Shown: positions 1 to 7,118 of the stretch, one piece after another | How positions within the stretch are numbered: the stretch's first letter is position 1 | Layout: each line of letters opens with the position of its first letter | NCBI RefSeq assembly: GCF_037132785.1 | Contig: NZ_JBAHZZ010000076.1 | Span: 1 to 10,022, forward strand | Direction of reading: 5' to 3' | Origin: Flavicella sp037132785 | Lineage (GTDB): Bacteria; Bacteroidota; Bacteroidia; Flavobacteriales; Flavobacteriaceae | DNA: 10,022 bases | Notes under the pieces: generated by a model | Told to the model about the DNA's origin: nothing | The model's database searches: none | The model's input: the letters and a program-made list of their open reading frames with translations, nothing else | Position numbers and translations under genes: made by a program

Positions 1-137
1 AACTAAAGGAAAATGAACCAAAAAATAGATCCATAACTAACATAAACAATGAAAATAAGAAAAAAAAATATAAATTTTAGATTTAAAAAGTCAAAATTGA
101 AATCTAAAAATGAAAAGAGCATTATGCAACGGTCTTA
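1..137 (+). mobile_element. Probable right end of an IS5-type insertion sequence (partial)
   Basis: Positions 125-137 read TGCAACGGTCTTA. This is the exact reverse complement of 9846-9858 (TAAGACCGTTGCA), which sits just upstream of an IS5-type transposase start at the other end of the window. In this orientation the left copy would be the right terminus of an element whose body lies to the left. The trinucleotide outside the GACC-type end is TTA here and TAA at the right copy, compatible with the TNA target duplications known for some IS5 subgroups. No recognisable transposase C-terminus is visible in 1-124. One frame is open from position 3 to a TAG at about 78-80 but is a low-complexity Lys/Asn-rich tail. 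The call rests mainly on the 13-nt terminal match. Confidence 0.45.
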
Positions 138-633
138 AATCGAATAGATTATTATATAACGGTCTTGAACCACTTGATAACAAGCGCCTTATGTACACAA
201 TAACGGCTGACTTCGAAAATAAATCTGTAGAGCATAAAAATGTAGTCTAATTTTTGAAATATTGAATGTTGTTTTGTAAGACCATACCATTGGAGGGAAC
301 GTGGTTCTAATGAGAATCGAAATTGATTGATAATACCTAGTTTGATTTTTAAATAACGCATTAAATTCGTTTCTTTTTCATTCATATTTCACACAAAAAC
401 AAAACTGTAGAGGAGCTATGTTTCTATTTTTATTGCTTCTCTGAATAAAAAATATTCCAAATTATGATGGCCTTTAAAATTCAAATTGGTATAAGATAAA
501 TTCAATCCTTGAAAACAGTTTTATTTAGAACCCCACATATTTGTTATGGAACAATTATTATCTAACAATAAGGTTGTGTTTATGACTTGAATTCAGCAAC
601 CTAAAATAGTGTCATTTTTACTACTTAGGGTCA
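138..633. other. Non-coding stretch between the IS end and the nap operon
   Basis: About 500 bases without a convincing gene. A 77-codon minus-strand frame at 152-385 has no ribosome binding site, no recognisable motif and a composition like translated intergenic DNA. The stretch does hold a near-copy of the preceding IS end (151-169 against 121-139, 16 of 19 identical). An imperfect hairpin lies at about 410-442 (AGAGGAGC against GCTTCTCT). A 6-bp stem, AGGTTG (571-576) with CAACCT (597-602), lies downstream of the nap operon. Positions 587-636 resemble, in inverted orientation, the sequence beyond the nrdD terminator. It could be decayed mobile DNA. Confidence 0.5.
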
Positions 634-639
634 CTATTT
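604..639 (-). terminator. Weak candidate terminator of the nap operon
   Basis: An 8-bp perfect inverted repeat, AAATAGTG (604-611) and CACTATTT (632-639), has a 20-nt loop and overlaps the stop codon of the last nap gene. On the minus-strand transcript it is followed only by a short T-rich stretch (TTTTAGG), so it is a poor intrinsic terminator. It could instead be an mRNA 3'-end structure. Confidence 0.25.
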
Positions 640-1854
640 CTTTTTAAATTTCAGTTTTCCTATTTCGATTTCAATAGCTACTCGAGCTAAAATTGTAAAA
701 ATAAAAGCACCCATTGCCCAAATTCCGATGGTTACACCTATTTCGATTCCCGTTGGAAGGTATTCTACGATTTTCCCATAAGAACCTGGAATAAATCCTG
801 GAACAATCAACCCAAAGCCTTTTTCAATCCATATTGCAAGAAACAATAAGAAACAACAAATATAAAGTATGGTAAAATTATTTCTAAGTTTATGAAAAGT
901 CATGGTTATTGTTGCCAAAATATTTAAAGGAATCGCAGTCCATATCCAAGGCATCAATGCATTTTTACCCTCTAAGCCAAAAAACAAGTAATAAGCACTT
1001 TCACTGTGATGAGTGGGGGCGTAGAATTCTTTAAAAAGTTCTGAAACAAGCATAATTATATTTATTTGCGCCGCTATAGTTACCACCAAAGCAATTTTTT
1101 TTATGGTTTTATTTTCAATTTTAAACTCCGTGTGAGAACGTATCACGGCCAACACTAAAATGATTAATGCTGGTCCGGCCGCAAATGCAGATGCTAAGAA
1201 TCTAGGTCCTAACAGAGCATTATTCCAAAAAGGTCTTGCTTGTAATCCTTGATATAAAAACGCTGTTACCAAGTGAATTCCAATCGCCCAAAAAACAGAT
1301 AAAACTGCGCCTGGAACATAAATTTTAGCCAAAGCCTCTTTATTTTGATAATGACGAAATAAGATATAAAACGGAATCGTAATATTTATAAATAAATAAC
1401 CATTCAAGGCCAAAACATCCCAAGTTAACATGGAGTTAGGAAAATTAAAAACCCCAATACCTGGAAGCATATGCCATAAAACAGAAGGCCCTCCCATATC
1501 TGCCACAACAAATGCCAAGCACATAATCAAAGCAGCCACCGCAATACCTTCACCAATCAACACAGCTCGTTTAAAATCTACATCGTGTAATACATAGGTC
1601 GGCATTACCAATATAACTGCCGCTGCTGCTACCCCAACCAAAAAAGTGAAATTGGAAATATACAAGCCCCAACTCACCATATCCGTCATTCCAGTAACAT
1701 GTAACCCTTCTTCAATCTGAATAGAATAACAATACATCCCAGTCAACATGATAGCCGTTAAAAACGCCATCCAAAGGTGATATTTCTTGGTTCCATGAGT
1801 AATGATATCCAAACTATCAATGACCAAACTTTTGAAAACTATTAAACTTCTCAT
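634..1854 (-). CDS. NrfD/PsrC-family membrane quinol oxidoreductase subunit (DsrP-like)
   Basis: A 406-residue integral membrane protein with about ten predicted transmembrane helices (roughly residues 25-45, 63-89, 97-120, 141-166, 178-203, 219-240, 252-278, 300-321, 329-356 and 367-398). The stretch WGLYISNFTFLVGVAAAA (62-79) and PNSMLTWDVLALNGYL (139-154) are typical of the NrfD/PsrC family, closest by eye to the DsrP/HmcC type. Known members lie in the cytoplasmic membrane, bind (mena)quinol and pass electrons to a periplasmic ferredoxin partner. It is the last gene of the nap operon, so its inferred job is to feed quinol electrons towards NapA, replacing NapC or NapH. The start at 1854 follows an A/T-rich leader with no Shine-Dalgarno. 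The 118-nt gap upstream is unusually long for this operon and contains a possible small ORF. Family assignment is firm; the exact subfamily is not. Confidence 0.9.
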   Translation of the reverse strand: MRSLIVFKSLVIDSLDIITHGTKKYHLWMAFLTAIMLTGMYCYSIQIEEGLHVTGMTDMVSWGLYISNFTFLVGVAAAAVILVMPTYVLHDVDFKRAVLIGEGIAVAALIMCLAFVVADMGGPSVLWHMLPGIGVFNFPNSMLTWDVLALNGYLFINITIPFYILFRHYQNKEALAKIYVPGAVLSVFWAIGIHLVTAFLYQGLQARPFWNNALLGPRFLASAFAAGPALIILVLAVIRSHTEFKIENKTIKKIALVVTIAAQINIIMLVSELFKEFYAPTHHSESAYYLFFGLEGKNALMPWIWTAIPLNILATITMTFHKLRNNFTILYICCFLLFLAIWIEKGFGLIVPGFIPGSYGKIVEYLPTGIEIGVTIGIWAMGAFIFTILARVAIEIEIGKLKFKKK

Positions 1855-1895
1855 TATTTTTTTATTTATTTAGTAAGCATGTTTAAACTTTTAGT

Positions 1896-1991
1896 TCAAC
1901 TGATTTTTATCTTTTCAGACAAGAACACGTTGTAACAAAACATAAAAGACACAACCACAACTCCTACTTTTATTAATCCATATAATACCAA
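1896..1991 (-). CDS. Possible small single-span membrane peptide (31 codons)
   Basis: In the gap between the ferredoxin and the NrfD-like gene, a frame starting with TTG at 1991 and ending in TGA at 1896-1898 would encode 31 residues. They include a hydrophobic core (LIKVGVVVVSFMFCYNVFL) followed by a charged tail (SEKIKIS). The start overlaps the ferredoxin 3' end by 19 nt. A GGAG sequence lies within it (about 1957-1960), 8 nt before an in-frame GTG, which would give a shorter 18-residue form. No ATG start gives the full peptide. The composition suits one membrane helix, but a chance frame in a 118-nt spacer cannot be excluded. Confidence 0.18.
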   Translation of the reverse strand: MVLYGLIKVGVVVVSFMFCYNVFLSEKIKIS

Positions 1992-3055
1992 AACTTAGGC
2001 TCTGTACCTAAATCTTCTTTTAAACGGAAAACTTTTTTATTTTCTAAGACCCAACGAATTGTACTATTAGGATCTAACAAATTTCCAAAAATTCTAGCTC
2101 CTGTTGGACATGCTTCCACACAGGCTGGATTTTGTCCTTCTCTAGAACGCTGAATACAAAAGGTGCATTTTTCCATAACTCCTTTTTTGCGTAATCTATT
2201 TCCTAAATAATGCTGATTTTTGTTTATTTCTTCTTTTGGTACTTCTGGTTTACTCCAGTTAAAGCGTCTTCCATCGTAAGGACAAGCTGCCATACAATAA
2301 CGACAACCGACACACCAATCATAATCTACTACAACAATCCCATCAGGTTCTTTCCAAGTAGCTTGAACTGGACATACCTCAACACAAGGTGGATTGTCAC
2401 AATGAAAACACTGCGTACCTAAATAAAAATGTCCTTCGGCAGGAACTTCATGATAATAATTGTCATCGGCTTCATTAAAATTAATTCCCATTCCGTTTTT
2501 CATCTCATGAATTCGAATATATTCCATTTGCGAATTTCTATCTTGGTTATTCTCGGTAACGCAAGCACTCACACAATCCATATAACCTTGACATTTCGAA
2601 ATATTAAAGGCATAGCCAAACAGAACACCTTCCTCTGCTTGTTTAGAAGACATGTCTAAGACACCCTTTGTGTTTAACTGATGTGAACGAACCAAACGAT
2701 CAACGGTTGCTTTTTTCTCGTCATCAGACATCAACTTATAATTCCCTTTAAACTGCTCTTCCCAATCAATCTGTGCTTTTTCTTTAGATTCACTATCTGA
2801 AGTTACACTACACGAAGTAGAAACAGCACCTGCTCCAACAAGTAAACTTGCCGTTAATTGTTTAAATGCATTTCTTCTATCCATAGTTGCTCCAAGCACT
2901 TGATCGAACCCATCAGCAGGTTTTGCTAACTCTGGTGTTTCATGTGAATTACAACCATCAGTTGTTTTTCCACAACCACAAGAACTTGATTCTTGTGCAA
3001 CTTTCTTTTTGTTTGAAAGTTTTAAGGAAAACCATTTATTTTTCTTTTCACTCAT
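1973..3055 (-). CDS. Tat-exported ferredoxin-type electron transfer subunit (DsrO/NrfC-like, four Fe-S sites)
   Basis: Read from ATG 3055 this is 360 residues. An alternative ATG lies at 3067; the open frame continues to 3175 but would overlap the upstream gene by 89 nt. Residues 58-82 look like a Tat signal (MDRRNAFKQL, a hydrophobic stretch, then STSC). It is preceded by an unusual 57-residue extension with CGCG...C (C26, C28, C35). The ferredoxin domain has CX2CX4CX3C at 216-228, CX2CX2CX3C at 248-258 and CX2CX11CX3C at 297-316. The fourth site (155-165) is C-x2-Tyr-x2-C-x3-C, lacking one usual ligand. NrfC/DsrO/HybA-type proteins carry electrons between an NrfD-type membrane subunit and a periplasmic partner. 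The gene order, directly before an NrfD-like gene and after two cytochromes, fits that role in nitrate reduction. The start choice is uncertain because no site has a clear Shine-Dalgarno. Confidence 0.88.
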   Translation of the reverse strand: MSEKKNKWFSLKLSNKKKVAQESSSCGCGKTTDGCNSHETPELAKPADGFDQVLGATMDRRNAFKQLTASLLVGAGAVSTSCSVTSDSESKEKAQIDWEEQFKGNYKLMSDDEKKATVDRLVRSHQLNTKGVLDMSSKQAEEGVLFGYAFNISKCQGYMDCVSACVTENNQDRNSQMEYIRIHEMKNGMGINFNEADDNYYHEVPAEGHFYLGTQCFHCDNPPCVEVCPVQATWKEPDGIVVVDYDWCVGCRYCMAACPYDGRRFNWSKPEVPKEEINKNQHYLGNRLRKKGVMEKCTFCIQRSREGQNPACVEACPTGARIFGNLLDPNSTIRWVLENKKVFRLKEDLGTEPKFWYYMD

Positions 3056-3086
3056 ATTTCTAGACATAAAAACACTAGGTGTTTGG

Positions 3087-3737
3087 TTATTTTCTCTCTT
3101 GTCTTTTTTGTGAATTATACCCAACAGGCCAACGTTTTTCATAACTAGGACTGTGTGGATTATGACAATTAACACACGTCATTGATGCTCTTGGAGGAGC
3201 CCAACTCGCTATTTTTTTCCCATGTGCTCCACCTTTCCAGTCCTCAAACTGTTTGGTATGACATTGGTTACACAAATTATAGCTGTAATCAAAGTCAATT
3301 TTATTTCCTGTCAAACTTTTCAAATTATCCATATCGTCTCCATTATGACAGGTAAGGCAGTTCATCGTATTTTCATTCGCATGATTAAGACTAATATTCC
3401 AATGTCCTTTTTTTACGTCTTTCCCTTTGATTTTGTCTAAGTCATCGGTATGACACTCTGTACAGGCATAAGACTGAATTTGACTTTTTCTTTCTGGAAT
3501 TAAAAAAGTATGTTCTCCTTCAGTAATTTCTATAAGATTTAATTCTTCTAAAAATTTATCTGAACTAATTGAAGTACCGTGATAATTTTTACTTTCAGCT
3601 TCAATTTTATCTGTTACTTTATGATATTCTTCATTGTGATTTTTACAAGAAATGACTGATATCACAAGCCATAAAACACAAACTATTTTAGAAATATTTT
3701 TCAGATAATCTTTATGTATAGATTTACGAATTTTCAT
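3087..3737 (-). CDS. Tetraheme cytochrome c lipoprotein (NapM/DsrJ-like role)
   Basis: A 216-residue protein with four CXXCH heme sites at C92, C127, C156 and C188. A lipoprotein-type signal (hydrophobic segment about 18-30, lipobox-like VIS-C31) suggests a lipid-anchored periplasmic cytochrome. The start at 3737 is set by a strong Shine-Dalgarno, AAGGAGGG at 3743-3750, unusual for Bacteroidetes. The frame is also open to an ATG at 3809, two bases after the preceding stop, but that would put 24 highly charged residues before the signal peptide. Tetraheme cytochromes encoded with Nap are known (NapM in Desulfovibrio), and a multiheme cytochrome accompanies DsrO/DsrP. I infer it relays electrons between the ferredoxin/NrfD pair and the NapB-like cytochrome. 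No closer family could be assigned by eye. Confidence 0.88.
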   Translation of the reverse strand: MKIRKSIHKDYLKNISKIVCVLWLVISVISCKNHNEEYHKVTDKIEAESKNYHGTSISSDKFLEELNLIEITEGEHTFLIPERKSQIQSYACTECHTDDLDKIKGKDVKKGHWNISLNHANENTMNCLTCHNGDDMDNLKSLTGNKIDFDYSYNLCNQCHTKQFEDWKGGAHGKKIASWAPPRASMTCVNCHNPHSPSYEKRWPVGYNSQKRQERK

Positions 3738-3742
3738 AACTT

Positions 3743-3781
3743 CCCTCCTTCTTTTTGATTCCTTAATTTTATCGAGGAATC
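3743..3781 (-). promoter_or_regulatory. Strong Shine-Dalgarno with a hairpin just upstream, inside the nap operon
   Basis: The minus strand carries AAGGAGGG (3743-3750), five bases before the ATG at 3737. This decides the start of the tetraheme lipoprotein gene. Immediately upstream is a 7-bp stem, GATTCCT (3757-3763) with AGGAATC (3775-3781), loop 11 nt. The hairpin could be a processing or stability element separating napDAB from the downstream quinol module. That function is an inference. Confidence 0.5.
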
Positions 3782-3811
3782 TTCTAATATTTGTAGTTAG
3801 TATTACCATAG

Positions 3812-4486
3812 TTATTTCCTCATAAAAATTCCAATATCAGTAACTTCTTTATTCTTCAACACATGGCATTGTCTACAATTCACTCTCTCTGGGTGTGAAA
3901 CCCTAATTTCTTTAGGTGCACTAGGTCCAGCATGACATGCCAAACAATTTTCTCTTAGCTGAATTTGATGAGGAATTACAGGTGGACTACCTAGTAAAGC
4001 GCTATTAACACCTACTTTTGGAACTGATATTTTCTCAATATTTGTTGCTGTAAATAAATTATTTGTTTTAACCGAAACATGACATTGTCTACAATTTTCA
4101 TAATCTGAATGTGGAGTAACAGGTGCATATGAGTTCCATTTTTTCACAAAACCACCATTTCCATGACACTTCAAACAATCATTTCCTCCCAAACTTTTTT
4201 CATCTTCCACAGGATGAGGAATACTTGGTGGAGCTCCGTGATATGCTCGATTATTATAATACGTTTTCAAGCTTCTTTGATGTTTTTCATCAACAGGCAT
4301 TTTTGAATAATCAAGTACAAATTCAAACCTCTTAAATACTTCTTCTGAAGGTATAATTAGCATTGCCTGCCCCTCTTCCAAAGGCTCGTATGCTTTTTCG
4401 AGCCCTAATTCATAACTGCGATTCCAAATAGTAACAAAAGCAATCAACAAAAACACAAATAGCGATATGATTCCAAGTCTTTTCAT
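3812..4486 (-). CDS. napB: NapB-like tetraheme cytochrome c with an internally duplicated diheme unit
   Basis: A 224-residue periplasmic cytochrome with an N-terminal hydrophobic signal or anchor (about 4-20). NapB is normally a diheme protein; this one has four CXXCH sites at C104, C132, C181 and C204. The two halves repeat the NapB pattern. First half: APPSIPH (H91), CLKCH, APVTPH (H126), NCRQCHV. Second half: SPPVIPH (H173), CLACH, IRVSH (H198), NCRQCHV. The four extra histidines correspond to the distal heme ligands of NapB, so every heme can be bis-His. The gene starts two bases after the napA stop (TAAATATG), implying translational coupling. It should pass electrons directly to NapA. 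The assignment to the NapB family is firm; that the extra pair arose by tandem duplication is my inference. Confidence 0.9.
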   Translation of the reverse strand: MKRLGIISLFVFLLIAFVTIWNRSYELGLEKAYEPLEEGQAMLIIPSEEVFKRFEFVLDYSKMPVDEKHQRSLKTYYNNRAYHGAPPSIPHPVEDEKSLGGNDCLKCHGNGGFVKKWNSYAPVTPHSDYENCRQCHVSVKTNNLFTATNIEKISVPKVGVNSALLGSPPVIPHQIQLRENCLACHAGPSAPKEIRVSHPERVNCRQCHVLKNKEVTDIGIFMRK

Positions 4487-4488
4487 AT

Positions 4489-6819
4489 TTATACTTTTTC
4501 AACTCTTACAGCACATTTCTTGTAATCGGGCTCTTTTGATATTGGGCAAAAGGCATCTAAAGTAACATCGTTAATCATCATATTTTCATCAAAAAACGGA
4601 ACAAAAACTTGTCCTTTTGTTGGCAAGCCTCTTTCGTTAATTGAAACAGGGAGTACACATGTTCCTCTTCTTGAAATTACTTTTGCTTTTTCGCCATTTG
4701 CAAATCCTAAATTTTCAGCATCATCTGGGTGCATTTCTACATATGAATGTGGCATAGCTTTGTGCAATACTGGAATTCTACGTGTCATAGATCCTGTATG
4801 CCAATGTTCAACAACACGTCCTGTATTTAACCAAAAAGGATATTGACTATCTGGTGATTCTGCTGCGGGTTCGTAAGGTCTTTGCCAAATAACAGCTTTA
4901 CCATCGGGTTTTCCATAAAAATGGAATTTTTCACCATTAGAACAAGCTGGATCGTATTCTGCGTTGAAACGCCATTTAGTAGATTTGCCATTGACATAAG
5001 GCCAAATTACTCCAGACTCTTTCTTTAAAACATCTAAAGGCGCCATTCCGTGCTTAGATCCTTCATGGAATTGACGGTACTCTTCATAAATTTCTTCAAC
5101 GTGATTTTCTTTAGAATATGGAAACAGATCTCCATATCCCATACGTTTTGCAACTTCAATAGTCATCCATGCATCATCCGTTGTGTCACCAGGTCCCTCA
5201 ACCATTTTTTGCCAGTATTGGGTTCTTCGTTCAGAATTGCCATACAATCCGCCTTTTTCAATATGCCAAGACGCTGGTAAAATAACATCTGCAACATCAG
5301 AAGTAGGAGTAGGGAATACATCAGAAACAACGACAAAGCAAGAATCTTTCTCCATACCTGGTCGGTATCTACTAGTTTTCGGCAATGATACTAATGGGTT
5401 TGTAACTTGTGTCCAAATAAATTTAATATCACCTCTATCAACTGCTCTAAACATTTCGGTAGCATGGTAGGTAGGTTTTGCAGAAATATTTTCATAAGGT
5501 ACTTTCCATATTTTAGCAGCGAGCTTTCGATGTTTCTCATTCGTTACCACTCCTTTAGGTAACTTGTGTGTAAATGTCCCAACTTCTCTTGCGGTTCCAC
5601 ATGCTGATGGTTGCCCTGTCAATGAGAAAGGTCCATTACCAGGTTGTGAAATTTTACCTGTTAATAAATGAATATTATAAACTAAGTTATTCATCCACGT
5701 TCCTCTAGTATGTTGATTCATTCCCATACACCAATAAGAAACTACCTTCTTGTTTGGGTCTCCATAAATAGCCGCTAAATATTTGATATCTTTAACGGAT
5801 ACTCTTGAATATTTAGACACTTTTTCTGGAGTATAATCTTCTAAAAAGGTTTTGTACTCCTCAAAAGAAATCCCAGTAACTTTCTCTTTAAAGTTGAACT
5901 TATCTTCTGTTCCGTAACCGATATTCGTTAGACCCTTGTTAAAGTTACAATGCTTGTCTACAAACGAGTTGTTAACCCATCCATTATTGATAATTTCATA
6001 ACAGATAGCATTTGCGAGAGCCAAATCAGTTTGAGGCTCAAACAAAATAGACCTGTTTGATGCCGTGCTAGAACGCGTGGTTCTCGTAGCAAAATCTATA
6101 ATTTTTGCACCTCTTTTATTCTTGTTCTCTAACATTCTAGAAAACAAAACTGGATGCATTTCTGCCATATTATTTCCCCAAGTAATAAAGTAATCAGCAT
6201 GGTCAATATCGTCATAGCAACCCATTGGTTCGTCTGCCCCAAAAGAGGTTAAAAAACCAGTTACCGCACTTGCCATACATAAACGAGCGTTACAATCTAA
6301 ATTGTTAGTGCCAATTGCTCCTTTCATTAATTTAGAGGCTACGTATCCTTCAGGAATTGTAGATTGCCCAGAGGTGTACATGGCAACTGAATCTTTACCA
6401 TGTTTTTCTATGGTTTCTTTCATTTTGCTAGCGACTAAATCTAAAGCTTCATTAATAGGTGTTTTTACATAAACTCCATTTTTCTTAACCAAGGCGTGTG
6501 TTAATCGGTCTTTTGCACCAATACACATTATTTGATGATAGCCTTTTACGCAAAGTAATCCTTTGTTAACACTACAATTAGGGTCTCCCTTTACAGCAAC
6601 AGATTTTCCTTTTTCTACACCAACTAAGATACCACAACCTACACCACAAAAACGACACGGTGCTTTTTTCCAATCCAAATCCCCTCCTTTAGGCAGTCCT
6701 TCTTCTTGCTCTTTGGCAAATATAATACCAGGAAACATTGATGCTGCAGCCGTCATGGCCGACACAATTGCCATTTTTCTAATAAAGTCTCTTCTAGAGG
6801 TTAAAGTAGATGTATTCAT
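4489..6819 (-). CDS. napA: Periplasmic nitrate reductase catalytic subunit NapA
   Basis: A 776-residue molybdoenzyme of the DMSO reductase family that reduces nitrate to nitrite in the periplasm. Residues 1-35 are a Tat signal (SRRDFIRK, then a hydrophobic stretch ending near FAK). A [4Fe-4S] cluster is bound by C55, C58, C62 and C90 (CRFCGVGC ... LLCVKGY). C181 in NARLCMASAV is the expected molybdenum ligand to the bis-MGD cofactor. The C-terminal domain has hallmarks of NapA rather than NasA or formate dehydrogenase: EHWHTGSMTRRIPVLH and the terminal LSKE-like PISKEPDYKKCAVRVEKV. The length lies between monomeric Desulfovibrio NapA (about 755) and E. coli NapA (about 828). It starts six bases after napD and is followed two bases later by napB. 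Confidence 0.97.
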   Translation of the reverse strand: MNTSTLTSRRDFIRKMAIVSAMTAAASMFPGIIFAKEQEEGLPKGGDLDWKKAPCRFCGVGCGILVGVEKGKSVAVKGDPNCSVNKGLLCVKGYHQIMCIGAKDRLTHALVKKNGVYVKTPINEALDLVASKMKETIEKHGKDSVAMYTSGQSTIPEGYVASKLMKGAIGTNNLDCNARLCMASAVTGFLTSFGADEPMGCYDDIDHADYFITWGNNMAEMHPVLFSRMLENKNKRGAKIIDFATRTTRSSTASNRSILFEPQTDLALANAICYEIINNGWVNNSFVDKHCNFNKGLTNIGYGTEDKFNFKEKVTGISFEEYKTFLEDYTPEKVSKYSRVSVKDIKYLAAIYGDPNKKVVSYWCMGMNQHTRGTWMNNLVYNIHLLTGKISQPGNGPFSLTGQPSACGTAREVGTFTHKLPKGVVTNEKHRKLAAKIWKVPYENISAKPTYHATEMFRAVDRGDIKFIWTQVTNPLVSLPKTSRYRPGMEKDSCFVVVSDVFPTPTSDVADVILPASWHIEKGGLYGNSERRTQYWQKMVEGPGDTTDDAWMTIEVAKRMGYGDLFPYSKENHVEEIYEEYRQFHEGSKHGMAPLDVLKKESGVIWPYVNGKSTKWRFNAEYDPACSNGEKFHFYGKPDGKAVIWQRPYEPAAESPDSQYPFWLNTGRVVEHWHTGSMTRRIPVLHKAMPHSYVEMHPDDAENLGFANGEKAKVISRRGTCVLPVSINERGLPTKGQVFVPFFDENMMINDVTLDAFCPISKEPDYKKCAVRVEKV

Positions 6820-6825
6820 AATAAA

Positions 6826-7062
6826 TTATTTTTTTGAAGCATTAAAACCAGAAACTAGAGCCAATAACTTGATGTTTTTTATTTTATTCAATTTCTCTTG
6901 CAAATCATCTTCTTGACTGTTTGATTCCGTATCGGTAATCAGAATTAACAAATCTTTGTTTTCTGCAGAAATCACATTACAATAGTTCAAAGAAGTTAGT
7001 GTTTGCATCAATTCTGATTTTTTACCTTCCTGTGGATGAGCTAAATAGCTTTTGATTGGCAT
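6826..7062 (-). CDS. napD: NapD, chaperone for the NapA Tat signal peptide
   Basis: A 78-residue cytoplasmic protein, typical NapD length, beginning MPIKSYLAHPQEGK, the NapD family start (MPI-S---HP-EGK). The remainder alternates predicted strands and helices as in the ferredoxin-like fold. NapD binds the twin-arginine signal of NapA and holds it back until the cofactor is inserted. It is first in the operon with only six bases before napA, supporting the pairing. The second half diverges (acidic, Lys-rich), so the call depends mainly on the N-terminal motif, size and neighbour. No Shine-Dalgarno is visible; the leader is A/T-rich. Confidence 0.85.
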   Translation of the reverse strand: MPIKSYLAHPQEGKKSELMQTLTSLNYCNVISAENKDLLILITDTESNSQEDDLQEKLNKIKNIKLLALVSGFNASKK

Positions 7063-7094
7063 AGTTATAATTTGAAATGTTAAAACACAAAGAA

Positions 7095-7110
7095 CCTGCT
7101 AAAGAGCAGG
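7095..7110. repeat. Short inverted repeat in the nap promoter or leader
   Basis: CCTGCT (7095-7100) and AGCAGG (7105-7110) form a perfect 6-bp stem with a 4-nt loop (AAAG). On the minus strand it lies 33 bases upstream of napD and is followed by a T-rich stretch. It could be a leader hairpin if transcription starts upstream, or a dyad protein site if the start is near 7082. Confidence 0.4.
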
Positions 7111-7118
7111 ATATGAGG

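Noticed and set aside
152..385. 77-codon minus-strand open frame
   Set aside because: No ribosome binding site, no recognisable domain, aromatic/Lys-rich composition like random AT-rich translation. It ends inside the IS-end-like repeat.
416..442. Eight-codon plus-strand peptide MFLFLLLL preceded by GAGGAG
   Set aside because: Too short to support, spacing to the purine run is poor, and no gene follows on the plus strand, so a leader-peptide role has no target.
2210..2659. Plus-strand open frames opposite the ferredoxin gene, and similar ones opposite napA and the cytochromes
   Set aside because: They lie antisense to strongly conserved proteins and show no motifs; they are shadows of the real coding strand.
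3056..3175. Longer start for the ferredoxin gene (ATG 3175)
   Set aside because: It would overlap the tetraheme cytochrome gene by 89 bases and adds a sequence that does not resemble a signal or domain; ATG 3055 or 3067 fits the operon better.
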